Source: Streptomyces noursei | GTDB taxonomy: Bacteria; Actinomycetota; Actinomycetes; Streptomycetales; Streptomycetaceae | Length of the DNA: 64,000 nt | Assembly: GCF_001646665.1 (NCBI RefSeq) | Contig: NZ_LWBU01000279.1 | Location: 127,908-191,907 of the forward strand | Reading direction: 5' to 3' | Shown here: positions 34,504 to 42,324 of the stretch, piece by piece | Numbering within the stretch: position 1 is the first letter of the stretch | Layout of the letters: every line of letters starts with the position of its first letter | Notes under the pieces: model-generated | Database searches by the model: none | What the model saw: only the letters and a program-made list of their open reading frames with translations | Told to the model about the DNA's origin: nothing | Program-made: the position numbers and the translations under genes

Positions 34504-34893
34504 TCAGGACGGGCGGATGCCGCGGAGCTGGTCCAGTTCGCGGCGTTCCCGCTTGGTGGGGCGGCCGGCCCCGCGGTCGCGGACGCCCGCCAGGGCGACG
34601 TGCTCGCGGGGCGGCGGGGGCGGGCTGTCGTCGGTGTAGGCCTCGGCGGCGACGGGCGCGCCGACCCGCTTGGTGAGCACCTGCCGCACCGTGACGATGC
34701 GCTCGCGGCCGGCGTGGAACAGCCGGACCTCGTCGCCGGGCTTCACGGGCTGGGCGGGCTTGGCACGGTCGCCGTTGACGCGGACGTGCCCGGCCCGGCA
34801 GGCGGTGGCGGCCTGCGAGCGCGTCTTGGTGAGCCGTACGGCCCAGATCCAGCTGTCCACCCGGGCGGTCGGGTTCCCCTCGTGCGTTGCCAT
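34504..34893 (-). CDS. S4-domain RNA-binding protein (Hsp15-like)
   Basis: A 129-residue protein with an N-terminal S4 domain: RVDSWIWAVRLTKTRSQAAT, CRAGHVRVNGDRAKPAQPVK, PGDEVRL. This is the Hsp15/HslR type, which in E. coli binds stalled 50S subunits carrying tRNA. The C-terminal half is basic and disordered (PPPPREHVAL, RPTKRERRELDQLRGIRPS). It is convergent with the geosmin synthase gene with 21 bases between, an arrangement I associate with other Streptomyces geoA loci. Confidence 0.9.
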   Translation of the reverse strand: MATHEGNPTARVDSWIWAVRLTKTRSQAATACRAGHVRVNGDRAKPAQPVKPGDEVRLFHAGRERIVTVRQVLTKRVGAPVAAEAYTDDSPPPPPREHVALAGVRDRGAGRPTKRERRELDQLRGIRPS

Positions 34894-34950
34894 GGACCCG
34901 ACTCTAATCCGCGCGGGCGCGCGTGCGGGAACACATTTCCGCCCGCGCGG

Positions 34951-35025
34951 GCGGGCCGTGCGGGCGGGGAGGGCGCCGGGGGCCGGGGGCCGGGGCTGCG
35001 CCGGCGGGCGGGGCGGGCGGGGGCG
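34951..35025 (+). other. G-run tract with quadruplex potential
   Basis: More than eight runs of three to five G separated by one to four bases (for example GGGCGGGGAGGGCG and GGGCGGGGCGGGCGGGGG) between two minus-strand genes. The mRNA strand would be C-rich, so any quadruplex would form on the DNA non-transcript strand. Confidence 0.4.
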
Positions 35026-35037
35026 CGCCGGGCGGTG

Positions 35038-35538
35038 TCAGCCCTGCTGGAACAGCTCCGCGGGCAGCGGCTTGAGCAGCGCGTACAGGTCGTCGGTGAT
35101 GGGGCGGTCCCAGCTGGCGATGGTCACCAGCACGTTGTCGCTGCGGTCGAACTGCACGCAGGAGATCCGGCTCTCCGAAAGCTTCAGCCGGCGCACGATG
35201 AGCAGGTTGTCCCCCTGCATGACCGGTACGTCCTCGGTCTCGACGACCTCGACCGGCTCGTCGTTCTCCAGCGCCGCGAGCAGCTGGGCGACCTCGAAGG
35301 GGATCTGGCCCTCCGCGAGCTCCCGGGCCGGGGAGCCCTCGGGGAGGTTGCCGATGATCATCGCGGGACCGCGGCCGCCGAACAGGTCGTACCGCAGGAA
35401 GACGCCCTGGCACGTGCCGTCGGGGGCGGGGAGCAGACCGGCGCCGAGATTGCCGGGCCAGTCGCCCGGGTCCATGGCCAGGACGTCGAAGTCCGGGCCC
35501 GCGGGTGTGGCGGCGCTGCGGCGGCGGAGGAAGGACAT
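35038..35538 (-). CDS. Conserved-looking hypothetical protein, 166 aa
   Basis: I do not recognise a named family. ATG 35538 fits a compact soluble protein: a basic start (SFLRRRSAATP), then DFDVLAMDPGDWPGNLGAG, VFLRYDLFGGRGPAMIIGNL, IPFEVAQLLAALENDEPVEV, RISCVQFDRSDNVLVTIASW and a final helix DLYALLKPLPAELFQQG. The alternation of beta strands suggests a small alpha/beta fold; no cysteine cluster, signal peptide or membrane segment. Located two genes from geosmin synthase in the same direction as the S4 gene. Confidence 0.8.
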   Translation of the reverse strand: MSFLRRRSAATPAGPDFDVLAMDPGDWPGNLGAGLLPAPDGTCQGVFLRYDLFGGRGPAMIIGNLPEGSPARELAEGQIPFEVAQLLAALENDEPVEVVETEDVPVMQGDNLLIVRRLKLSESRISCVQFDRSDNVLVTIASWDRPITDDLYALLKPLPAELFQQG

Positions 35539-35742
35539 GCCGCCATGGTACGTGTCCGGCGCCCGCCGCCGGCGCCCGGGCCCGCGCGCCCCGGACCCCG
35601 CCCCGACCGCCGGCGCGACTTCGGCGCGGCCCGTCGCGCGGGCCGCGGGGTGTCCGGGATTCACCGCTTCGGGCGATGCCCGGTGAACGGGGGAAACGGG
35701 CGAGCGGGCACCGGCGGTGAGGCGGCGGAGCGGGGCGGCCGG

Positions 35743-36144
35743 TCAGGCGGAGTCCTCGGCCAGGCGGCGGAGGGCCGTGAGCGCCTCGCCCGCCCGCGCG
35801 TGCTCGACGAACAGGTGGTCGTGGTGGAAGCCGGCGACGACGTTGCAGCTCAGTCCCGCGTCGGCGAGTTGCCGGGCGACGGCGGCGGTCAGGCCGACGG
35901 CGTCGAGCGCGGAGTGGACGCGCAGGGTGATCCATCCCGCCACGTAGTCGTACGGGAGTGAGGCCGTGTCCGCCTCCTCCTGCGGGATGACGAGGGTCAG
36001 GCCCTCGGACTCGGCGACGGTGACGACCGGGTGCAGCCCGGGCGGGACGGCGGTGCCCTCGACGCTCACGAAGACGAAGCGTCCCCGGTTGAGCTCGGGC
36101 CGCATGCCGGCGACCAGCCGGGTGAGATCACGCTCTGCGCTCAT
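35743..36144 (-). CDS. ACT-domain protein
   Basis: A 133-residue protein with two ACT-like halves: an N-terminal half with RFVFVSVEGT and LTLVIPQEEADTASLPYDY, and a C-terminal half GWITLRVHSALDAVGLTAAVARQLADAGLSCNVVAGFHHDHLFV. The second is a typical ACT ligand-binding fold, like stand-alone ACT proteins related to CASTOR arginine sensors. Such domains bind amino acids; the partner is unknown. ATG 36144; the next gene (CGNR) lies 21 bases upstream in the same direction, so an operon is likely. Confidence 0.85.
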   Translation of the reverse strand: MSAERDLTRLVAGMRPELNRGRFVFVSVEGTAVPPGLHPVVTVAESEGLTLVIPQEEADTASLPYDYVAGWITLRVHSALDAVGLTAAVARQLADAGLSCNVVAGFHHDHLFVEHARAGEALTALRRLAEDSA

Positions 36145-36165
36145 GACTCCAGCCTAGGCGTGTCG

Positions 36166-36759
36166 TCAGGCACGGTGGCGGTCGTGGTGGCGGGCGACAC
36201 GGGCGCGATTGCCGCAGGAGGGCTTGCACCACTCCTGGCGCGGGTGCTCCTTGAGGAAGTACCGCACGCAGCGCGGGGCGTGGCAGGCGCGCAGCCGGGC
36301 GAGGTCCGGTCCGGCGAGGAACGCGATGGCGTCGCGGGCGAGGGCGGCGCACAGCGCGTCCCGGGGGGAGGCGGGACCGGCGGGGCGCCACCCGGCCGCC
36401 GGTGCCGCCGCTCCTTCGGACCAGGTGAGGTGCGGTACGGCGGGAGCGGCGGCGGCCGCTTCGTTGAGACGGCCAAGTGCCGTCTCCCCCGGCGGCGGCT
36501 CGGAGCCGTCGGGGCGGGGGCTGCCCGGGACCGCCCGGGCGAACAGCGCCCGGACGGCTGCGCGCAGCACGCGGACCGCCTCGGCGGTGCCGGCATCGGC
36601 GGTGAACCGGGCCGCGTCCGGTACGGCCGGGAGGGCGGCGGCGCGCTCACGGACCCATTCCGTGAGGCCCTCGGGATCCCGCAGGTCGTCGGCGACACCG
36701 CCGTGGCCGTCGTGGCGGACGGTGAGGGCGAGGTCGAGGGCGAGCGGGTGTGCGGCCAT
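36166..36759 (-). CDS. CGNR zinc-finger transcription factor-like protein
   Basis: A 197-residue protein. The N-terminus (HPLALDLALTVRH, LRDPEGLTEWVRE) and middle (RVLRAAVRALFAR, LGRLNEAAA) match the stress-type ABATE domain, and the C-terminus RLRACHAPRCVRYFL...WCKPSCGNRARVARHHDRHR is the CGNR zinc finger (Cys-x4-Cys...Cys-x3-Cys). The final cysteines end in the CGNR tetrapeptide itself. I start at ATG 36759; GTG 36768 and ATG 36789 are possible. Divergent from a PadR gene with a perfect palindrome between. Confidence 0.88.
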   Translation of the reverse strand: MAAHPLALDLALTVRHDGHGGVADDLRDPEGLTEWVRERAAALPAVPDAARFTADAGTAEAVRVLRAAVRALFARAVPGSPRPDGSEPPPGETALGRLNEAAAAAPAVPHLTWSEGAAAPAAGWRPAGPASPRDALCAALARDAIAFLAGPDLARLRACHAPRCVRYFLKEHPRQEWCKPSCGNRARVARHHDRHRA

Positions 36760-36798
36760 ACGGCTCACGGTAGCGCCCCGAGGGATCATTACCGTACG

Positions 36799-36815
36799 CC
36801 GCAAGTGTCTTGCGG
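36799..36815. promoter_or_regulatory. Operator CCGCAAG-TGT-CTTGCGG between CGNR and PadR genes
   Basis: Perfect 7-3-7 palindrome in the 87-base divergent region, 31 bases before the PadR ATG; likely the autoregulatory site of PadR, or of the CGNR protein. Confidence 0.6.
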
Positions 36816-36846
36816 GGCATGACAATGCGGGACTATCATGTGCCGC

Positions 36847-37266
36847 ATGACAAAGGAGCCGACGGCTGCCGGTGACCAGCGGCGCAGTCAGCTGCTGCGG
36901 GGAGTGCTGGATCTCTGCCTGCTGTCGCTGATCGCCGACCGGCCCCGCTACGGCTACGAGTTCGTGGAGGCGCTCGACGCCGGCGGGCTGGAGCTCGTCA
37001 GCGAGGGCAGCATCTATCCGCTGCTCGCGCGGATGGAGCGGGCGGGGCTCGTCGAGTCGTACCGCGCTCCGTCCTCCGCGGGCGGGGCGCCGCGCAAGTA
37101 CTACCGGCTGACCGGGGGCGGCCGCGCCGAGCTGGCGCACGGCCGAGCCGTCTGGGGGGACTTCACCGCCCAGGTCGGCCGCGTCCTGTCACCACAGGAG
37201 AAGACGGGGGAACCGGACGATGACCGACGACCGCACAACGACCACGACGACCACGACGACCGATGA
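36847..37266 (+). CDS. PadR-family transcriptional regulator
   Basis: A 139-residue PadR protein: QLLRGVLDLCLLSLIADRPRYGYEF, then the wing YPLLARMERAGLVESYR and KYYRLTGGGRAELA. ATG 36847 is favoured (ATG 36838 adds three residues); neither has a Shine-Dalgarno sequence, so the mRNA may be leaderless. The last residues are an odd His/Asp run (HNDHDDHDDR) created by a short DNA repeat that overlaps the next gene by 47 bases. PadR plus a downstream HAAS membrane gene is a standard pair in which the membrane protein is the regulated product. Confidence 0.92.
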   Translation: MTKEPTAAGDQRRSQLLRGVLDLCLLSLIADRPRYGYEFVEALDAGGLELVSEGSIYPLLARMERAGLVESYRAPSSAGGAPRKYYRLTGGGRAELAHGRAVWGDFTAQVGRVLSPQEKTGEPDDDRRPHNDHDDHDDR

Positions 37267-37828
37267 GCGGGTACTGGCGATCTGCCGGGCCAACTGGGAG
37301 TACCGCGGCATCGACGACGCCACCGTCCGGGAGATGCTCGCCGAGCTGGCGGCACACCTGGAGGACGCCGGGGCGGCGGGACGGGGCCCGAGGGAGGTGG
37401 TCGGCGACGACGTCAAGGCGTTCGCCGCGTCCTGGGCGCGGGCCCGGCAACCGCTGCGCCGCAGGGCGGCGCGGCTCGCGGCCCTGGTGCCCGCCATGGT
37501 GGGCCTGCTGATGCTCTTCTCCCACCTGCTGTGGCGCACCACCGCGCTGCCCGTCACCGCGGGCCGGCTCGCACTGATCGCCGCCATCGCCGCGGTCACG
37601 GTGACCGTGGAGCTGCGCAGCGGGAGGCTGGGGCTGCGGAAGAACTGGCTGGTGGGCGCCGTCGTCGGCCTGCCGGTCGCGCTGGTGGCCGACCGGCTGG
37701 CCGGCGACGGGCCGCTGTTCGCCCTGCCGCTGTGGGTCACGCTCCTGCTGATAGCGCCCGGAGCCGCCTGCGCCGTCGTGGACGCCCGGACCCGGCGGCG
37801 CGCGGAGCGGGGCGTCACCGTCAGGTGA
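37220..37828 (+). CDS. HAAS/DUF1700-type membrane protein partner of PadR
   Basis: A 202-residue protein. The first 17 residues are mostly threonine (T9 run). Residues about 15-80 are a helical HAAS-like domain (NWEYRGIDDATVREMLAEL, LEDAGAAGRGPREVVGDDVKAF). Four hydrophobic helices follow (LAALVPAMVGLLMLFSHLLW; LALIAAIAAVTVTVEL; WLVGAVVGLPVALVA; LFALPLWVTLLLIAPGA). The start lies inside the PadR gene, so the two are translated from one message. The poly-Thr start and the neighbour's His/Asp tail come from the same (ACGACC)-type repeat read in two frames. The 3' end overlaps the convergent DUF397 gene by eight bases. Confidence 0.85.
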   Translation: MTDDRTTTTTTTTTDERVLAICRANWEYRGIDDATVREMLAELAAHLEDAGAAGRGPREVVGDDVKAFAASWARARQPLRRRAARLAALVPAMVGLLMLFSHLLWRTTALPVTAGRLALIAAIAAVTVTVELRSGRLGLRKNWLVGAVVGLPVALVADRLAGDGPLFALPLWVTLLLIAPGAACAVVDARTRRRAERGVTVR

Positions 37829-38063
37829 GGTCGAACTCCCCTTCCCTCGCGTTGAGCACGAAGGCGCGCCACTCGGCGGGGGTGAAGATCAGCGACGGGC
37901 TCTCCGGGCGACCGCCGTTGCGCATCGCGATGAAGCCCTCGACGAAGGCGATCTGGACGTCGCCCGCTCCCTGGCTGCCCGACCGCCAGTCGGCGTTGCT
38001 GAGGTCGAGATCCGGCTTCTCCCAGCCTGCGAGCTGATGGTGGGTGGTGATGGTCTCCGCCAC
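37821..38063 (-). CDS. DUF397 protein
   Basis: An 80-residue DUF397 protein: WEKPDLDLSNADWRSGSQG, IAFVEGFIAMRNGGRPESPS and the invariant end FTPAEWRAFVLNAREGEFDL. In Streptomyces such genes usually sit beside an XRE-type regulator of the abaA/BldB neighbourhood class and form a regulator/antagonist pair. No XRE gene is adjacent here, so this is an orphan. It overlaps the HAAS gene tail-to-tail by eight bases. Confidence 0.92.
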   Translation of the reverse strand: MAETITTHHQLAGWEKPDLDLSNADWRSGSQGAGDVQIAFVEGFIAMRNGGRPESPSLIFTPAEWRAFVLNAREGEFDLT

Positions 38064-38206
38064 GTGCCTGCTCCTCCCGGTTCGTCGTCCGCGCTCAGAC
38101 TAGTCATCAGGCCGGGCCGCGGACAGGGCGCGGCACGGGGCCGGACATGCGGGTGGCGTGCGGGAGAGGGTGGCGACCCGGTGCCGCTACCCGGAAGCAC
38201 CGGTGC

Positions 38207-38219
38207 CGAGTAATACTCG
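38207..38219. promoter_or_regulatory. Palindrome CGAGTA-A-TACTCG in front of the GNAT gene
   Basis: Perfect 6-1-6 inverted repeat ending four bases before ATG 38224. Its centre TAATACT also resembles a -10 box, which would place the transcript start at the ATG itself. Confidence 0.45.
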
Positions 38220-38223
38220 TCGC

Positions 38224-38721
38224 ATGACCTCGCCCATGACCCGACGCGGCCGCGCCGACCGATCCGGCGGGCCACCGGTGCGGATCAGGCGGGCGACGGC
38301 CCGGGACGCGAAACGGCTCACCTCCCTGGTGCGCACGTCGCGCGCGTACGAGGGGCCGTTCGCGCCGATGGTGGCCGGGTACCGGGTGGGGCCCGACTAC
38401 ATCGACGCCCACGAGGTCCACGTCGCCGCCGGCGAGGACGGGAGGGTCCTGGGGTTCTACGCGCTCGTCCTGTCCCCGCCGGAGCTGGACCTGATGTTCG
38501 TCGCCGATGCCGCCCAGGGACGGGGCGTCGGCCGCCTGCTCGTCGGGCACATGACGGAGCGGGCCCGGGCGGCCGGCGCGAGCGCCGTGCGGGTCGTCTC
38601 CCACCCGCCCGCCGAGGGCTTCTACCTCGGCATGGGCGCCCGGCGCGTCGGCACGGTGCGGGCCAACCCGCCGGCCGTGATGTGGGACCGGCCGGAGCTG
38701 GTGTTCACCATCGCCCCCTGA
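38224..38721 (+). CDS. GNAT-family N-acetyltransferase
   Basis: A 165-residue acetyltransferase. The GNAT core is clear: VRIRRATARDAKRLTSLV, DGRVLGFYALVL, motif A LDLMFVADAAQGRGVGRLLVGHM (Q-G-R-G-V-G) and motif B EGFYLGMGARRVG. ATG 38224 is chosen; ATG 38236 would also keep the fold. There is no ribosome-binding site, and a palindrome with a -10-like centre abuts the start, suggesting a leaderless message. Substrate unknown. A long compound terminator follows. Confidence 0.88.
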   Translation: MTSPMTRRGRADRSGGPPVRIRRATARDAKRLTSLVRTSRAYEGPFAPMVAGYRVGPDYIDAHEVHVAAGEDGRVLGFYALVLSPPELDLMFVADAAQGRGVGRLLVGHMTERARAAGASAVRVVSHPPAEGFYLGMGARRVGTVRANPPAVMWDRPELVFTIAP

Positions 38722-38733
38722 CCGTCCGCGGGA

Positions 38734-38790
38734 CCGCGACCGCAGGGCCTCAGGGGTGGCCACCTCACTGCCCACCCCTTGCGGTCGCGG
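38734..38790 (+). terminator. Compound hairpin terminator after the GNAT gene
   Basis: Outer stem CCGCGACCGCA (38734-38744) with TGCGGTCGCGG (38780-38790); inner stem AGGGGTGG (38752-38759) with CCACCCCT (38772-38779). Both are perfect, and the whole sits 13 bases after the stop. Confidence 0.8.
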
Positions 38791-38816
38791 CGGCGGGTGG
38801 GATTACGTGTCCACAG

Positions 38817-38842
38817 CGGTCGACCGAATGATCGGTCGACCG
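38817..38842. promoter_or_regulatory. 26-bp perfect operator upstream of the paaK-like gene
   Basis: CGGTCGACCGA-ATGA-TCGGTCGACCG, an 11-4-11 perfect palindrome. Its core GACCGA-N4-TCGGTC is typical of TetR-family operators, including those of PaaR-like regulators (family knowledge). It ends 32 bases before GTG 38875. Confidence 0.75.
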
Positions 38843-38874
38843 GGTCGGCGGCCGGATCCACGGAAGGAACGGGA

Positions 38875-40176
38875 GTGCGGCGGATGGCGGAGACCCTCGA
38901 TGCCGGGGAGCGGATGAGCCGTACCGAGCTGGCGGCCCTTCAGGTGGAGCGCTTGCGGGCGACGCTCCACCACGCGTACGAGAACGTGGGGTTCCACCGA
39001 CAGGCCTTCGACAAAGCCGGGCTGCGGCCGGAGGACTGCCGCACGCTCGGCGACCTGGCCCGCTTCCCGTTCACCACCAAGGCGGATCTGCGGGACAACT
39101 ACCCCTTCGGGATGTTCGCCGTCGACCGGTCGCGGGTACGGCGGGTGCACGCGTCGAGCGGCACGACCGGTCTGCCCACCGTGGTCGGCTACACCGACCG
39201 CGACCTGGACACCTGGGCGGACGTGGTGGCCCGGTCGATACGCGCGGCCGGCGGCCGGGCCGGGCACACGGTGCACGTGGCATACGGGTACGGGCTGTTC
39301 ACGGGCGGTCTGGGCGCGCACTACGGCGCCGAGCGGCTCGGCTGCACGGTCGTGCCGGCCTCGGGCGGGATGACGGCACGTCAGGTGCGGCTGATCCAGG
39401 ACTTCCGGCCCGAGATCATCATGGTGACGCCGTCGTACATGCTGACGCTGCTGGACGAGTTCGAACGGCAGGGCGTCGATCCGCGGTCCACCTCCCTGAA
39501 GGTCGGCATCTTCGGCGCCGAGCCGTGGACGGAGGAGATGCGGCGGGAGATCGAGGAACGGTTCGCCATCGACGCCGTGGACATATACGGCCTCTCGGAG
39601 GTGATGGGCCCGGGCGTCGCCCAGGAGTGCGTGGAGACGAAGGACGGGCTCCACATCTGGGCGGACCACTTCTACCCGGAGGTCGTCGACCCCCTCACGG
39701 GAGAGGTGCTGCCCGACGGCGAGCAGGGCGAACTGGTGTTCACCTCGCTCACCAAGGAGGCCATGCCCGTCGTCCGGTACCGGACGCGCGACCTGACCCG
39801 GCTGCTGCCAGGGACGGCGCGCCCGGCGTTCCGGCGGATGGAGAAGGTCACCGGGCGCAGCGACGACATGGTGATCCTGCGGGGCGTCAACCTCTTCCCC
39901 ACCCAGATCGAGGAGATCGTGCTCCGTACGCCGGGGCTCGCGCCGCACTTCCAGCTCCGGCTCACCCGGAACGGGCGCCTGGACGTCCTCACCGTGCGCG
40001 CCGAGGCCCGTGCGGACGCCACCCGCGAGGAGCGCGCGGAGGCGGCGCGGGTGGTCGCGGCGGCCGTCAAGGACGGCATCGGGGTGTCCGTGGGCGTGGA
40101 GGTGGTGGACCCGGAGACGCTGGAGCGTTCCGTGGGGAAGATCAAGCGCATCGTGGACCTCCGGGACGGGGGGTGA
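38875..40176 (+). CDS. paaK: Phenylacetate-CoA ligase family adenylate-forming enzyme
   Basis: A 433-residue AMP-binding enzyme of the PaaK family: P-loop-like VHASSGTTGLPTVVGYT near residue 90, DIYGLSEVMGPG near 240, the YRTRDLTRLLPG motif and MVILRGVNLFPTQIEE, with the C-terminal lid ending VGKIKRIVDLRD (catalytic Lys). It should activate phenylacetate or a related aryl acid to its CoA thioester. GTG 38875 is seven bases after GGAAGG; ATG 38884 is possible. A 26-bp palindromic operator controls it, yet neither a TetR regulator nor other paa genes are present in this window. Confidence 0.92.
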   Translation: MRRMAETLDAGERMSRTELAALQVERLRATLHHAYENVGFHRQAFDKAGLRPEDCRTLGDLARFPFTTKADLRDNYPFGMFAVDRSRVRRVHASSGTTGLPTVVGYTDRDLDTWADVVARSIRAAGGRAGHTVHVAYGYGLFTGGLGAHYGAERLGCTVVPASGGMTARQVRLIQDFRPEIIMVTPSYMLTLLDEFERQGVDPRSTSLKVGIFGAEPWTEEMRREIEERFAIDAVDIYGLSEVMGPGVAQECVETKDGLHIWADHFYPEVVDPLTGEVLPDGEQGELVFTSLTKEAMPVVRYRTRDLTRLLPGTARPAFRRMEKVTGRSDDMVILRGVNLFPTQIEEIVLRTPGLAPHFQLRLTRNGRLDVLTVRAEARADATREERAEAARVVAAAVKDGIGVSVGVEVVDPETLERSVGKIKRIVDLRDGG

Positions 40177-40276
40177 AGGGGACAACGCGGCAGGCCGGAC
40201 GGGCCGGCACCGCCGGCCGCGCACCGGTGGGCGGACCCGGCGACGGGCACCTGTCGCACCGGTGCATGATGGGCGC

Positions 40277-41914
40277 ATGAAGAACGACGGGGGACGGCAC
40301 GAAGAGCCGACGAGCTATGAACTGCCACCGCCGGTCCCGGCGGCGCGGGAGCCGGAAGGGTCCGCACAACGCCCGCACGGGGCCGGGACGGCGGATGCCG
40401 CCGGGCCGCAGGCCGGTCCGGGGAGCGGCGCGGGGCGGCTGATCGGCGGCCGCTACCGGCTGCTGGAGCGCCTGGGTTCGGGCGGCATGGGCACCGTGTG
40501 GCGCGCCCGCGACGAGGTGGTGGACCGCGATGTGGCGGTCAAGGAGCCCCGGGTCCCGGAGCACTTCACCGACGCGGAGCGCCGGACCGCGTACCTGCGC
40601 ATGCAGCGGGAGGCGCGCGCCGCCGCGCGGATCGACCACCCCTCGGTGGTCGCCATCCACGACGTGGTGACCGAGGGCGACAGCCCGTGGATCGTGATGG
40701 AGCTGCTGCGCGGCAGTTCCCTCGCCGAGGTGCTGGACGAGGGCACCGTGTCCCCGCAGGAGGCCGCCCGGATCGGCGTCGCGGTGCTCGGCGCCCTGAC
40801 CGCCGCGCACGAGGCGGGGGTGCTGCACCGGGACGTGAAGCCCGGCAACGTGATGGTCGGCCGTCACGACCGTGTCGTCCTCACGGACTTCGGCATCGCG
40901 CAGATGGAGGGCGAGCAGCGGCTCACCGAGACCGGGGGCTTCGTCGGCTCCCCCGAGTACATCGCCCCCGAGCGGGTGCTGGGGCGCCGTCCCGGTCCGG
41001 AGTCGGACCTGTGGTCGCTCGGGGTGATGCTCTACCAGGCCGTCGAGGGCGTGTCGCCGTTCCGGCGGCAGACCACGCCGTCGACCCTCCAGGCCATCCT
41101 CCTCGCCGAACTGCCGCCGCCGCAGCACTCGGCGGAGCTGACCGGGGTCGTCACCGGTCTGCTGCGCAAGGAGCCGGAGACCAGGCTCACCGCCCAGGCG
41201 GCACTGCCCATGCTGCGTGCCGCCGCCGACCCGCTCCCCCGGCCGGCCGCCCCCGCCCCGGCCCCGGGAGGTCACGAGGGGCAGGGTGGTCCGGCGGCGC
41301 CGCAGCCGTCCGGCACTCTCGCACGCCGCCTCCTGCGTCCGCTGCCGCTGGCCGCCGTCGCGGCCCTGGTGGTGGCCCTGCTGGTCGCCCTGGTGCTCCC
41401 GTTCGGGGGCGACGACGTGCCGGACGGGTGGAAGCGCTACGAGGAGTACCGGATGCGGGTCACCGTCGCCGCCCCGGCCGACTGGACGATCACCACGGTG
41501 GACGACGTCGACAGTTCGGACGGCGCCTACCTCGGCACCCGCTACACCTCGCCCAGGGGCGAGCTGACGCTGCTCGTCGACAAGAAGGAGAAGACCACCG
41601 AGACCGCGCCGGCGACGGCCCGGCGCTGGGAGCAGGAGTACGAGACGGCCACCCCGCCGACCGGTGGGACCACCGCCGTGGCGACCGTCCTGCCCACCAC
41701 CGAACAGGGGCGGGACGCCGCCGTCCTCACCGTGGAGTACAACAAGGACGAGGACGGTGCTCCCCGGCGTCTGTCCAAGACCCTCGTCGTGGTCAACTCG
41801 CGCCAGGAACGGGTCACCCTCGGCGTCGACGTACCGGCCGGGAAGTCGGCGGACGCGACCGCGGGCGACCTGCTGGACAAGGCCCGCTCGCAGTTCCGGA
41901 CCGGCGACCAGTAG
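40277..41914 (+). CDS. Transmembrane Ser/Thr protein kinase (PknB type)
   Basis: A 545-residue receptor-like kinase. After a Pro/Ala-rich N-terminus, the kinase domain spans about 56-315: YRLLERLGSGGMGTVW (Gly loop), VAVKEPR (Lys), HRDVKPGNVM (catalytic loop), DFGIAQM and SPEYIAPERVLG (activation segment). A Pro/Gly linker is followed by one transmembrane helix, LAAVAALVVALLVALVLPF (about 355-378). The remaining 165 residues are extracellular, folded as one domain (YRMRVTVAAPADWTITTVDD, GTRYTSPRGELTLLVDKKE, RRLSKTLVVVNSRQERVTLGV), not PASTA repeats. What it senses is unknown. It begins about 100 bases after paaK. Confidence 0.93.
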   Translation: MKNDGGRHEEPTSYELPPPVPAAREPEGSAQRPHGAGTADAAGPQAGPGSGAGRLIGGRYRLLERLGSGGMGTVWRARDEVVDRDVAVKEPRVPEHFTDAERRTAYLRMQREARAAARIDHPSVVAIHDVVTEGDSPWIVMELLRGSSLAEVLDEGTVSPQEAARIGVAVLGALTAAHEAGVLHRDVKPGNVMVGRHDRVVLTDFGIAQMEGEQRLTETGGFVGSPEYIAPERVLGRRPGPESDLWSLGVMLYQAVEGVSPFRRQTTPSTLQAILLAELPPPQHSAELTGVVTGLLRKEPETRLTAQAALPMLRAAADPLPRPAAPAPAPGGHEGQGGPAAPQPSGTLARRLLRPLPLAAVAALVVALLVALVLPFGGDDVPDGWKRYEEYRMRVTVAAPADWTITTVDDVDSSDGAYLGTRYTSPRGELTLLVDKKEKTTETAPATARRWEQEYETATPPTGGTTAVATVLPTTEQGRDAAVLTVEYNKDEDGAPRRLSKTLVVVNSRQERVTLGVDVPAGKSADATAGDLLDKARSQFRTGDQ

Positions 41915-42068
41915 GGACGGCCCGCGGCGCCCGGACGCGGTGCGCCGCGAGCCGTACCGGCGCGGGGCGGTGCGGTCCGGTGCGGCGGTGGACGACGCGC
42001 CCGGTCGGGTGCGCCGCGACCCGTCCCGTCCGGCCGGTGCGGCGGTGCCAAGCGGCGGCCGGCGGCGG

Positions 42069-42308
42069 TCAGCCGCGCATGGCGTCGTCGGCCCGGGCGC
42101 TGCTGAAGGTGCGCCGGTAGGCGTCGGGCGGTACGCCCACGCTGCGGTGGAAGTGCCGGCGCAGCGTGGTGGCGGTGCCCATGCCGGTCGCCGCGGCGAT
42201 GGCGTCGACGGTGTCGTCGGTGGTCTCGAGCAGTTCCTGCGCCCGGTGGACGCGCTGGGTCGGCAGCCGGCGCAGCGGCGTGGTGCCGGTGACAGGCCGT
42301 CGGCGACC
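42069..42308 (-). pseudogene. AraC/GlxA-type regulator remnant (C-terminal 79 codons)
   Basis: The minus strand encodes TGTTPLRRLPTQRVHRAQELL, VDAIAAATGMGTATTLRRHF and VGVPPDAYRRTF, the two helix-turn-helix units of an AraC (GlxA-like) regulator, ending at TGA 42071-42069. The frame is closed by a stop (42311-42309) four codons before the first helix-turn-helix, with no start codon or ribosome-binding site, so the N-terminal three quarters are missing. The break coincides with another gene remnant on the plus strand. Confidence 0.75.
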
Positions 42309-42324
42309 TCACGGCCCCGGACGC

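Noticed and set aside
34504..36144. Geosmin biosynthetic operon extending into S4, hypothetical and ACT genes
   Set aside because: Those genes are on the opposite strand and geosmin needs only the bifunctional synthase from farnesyl diphosphate; adjacency is positional.
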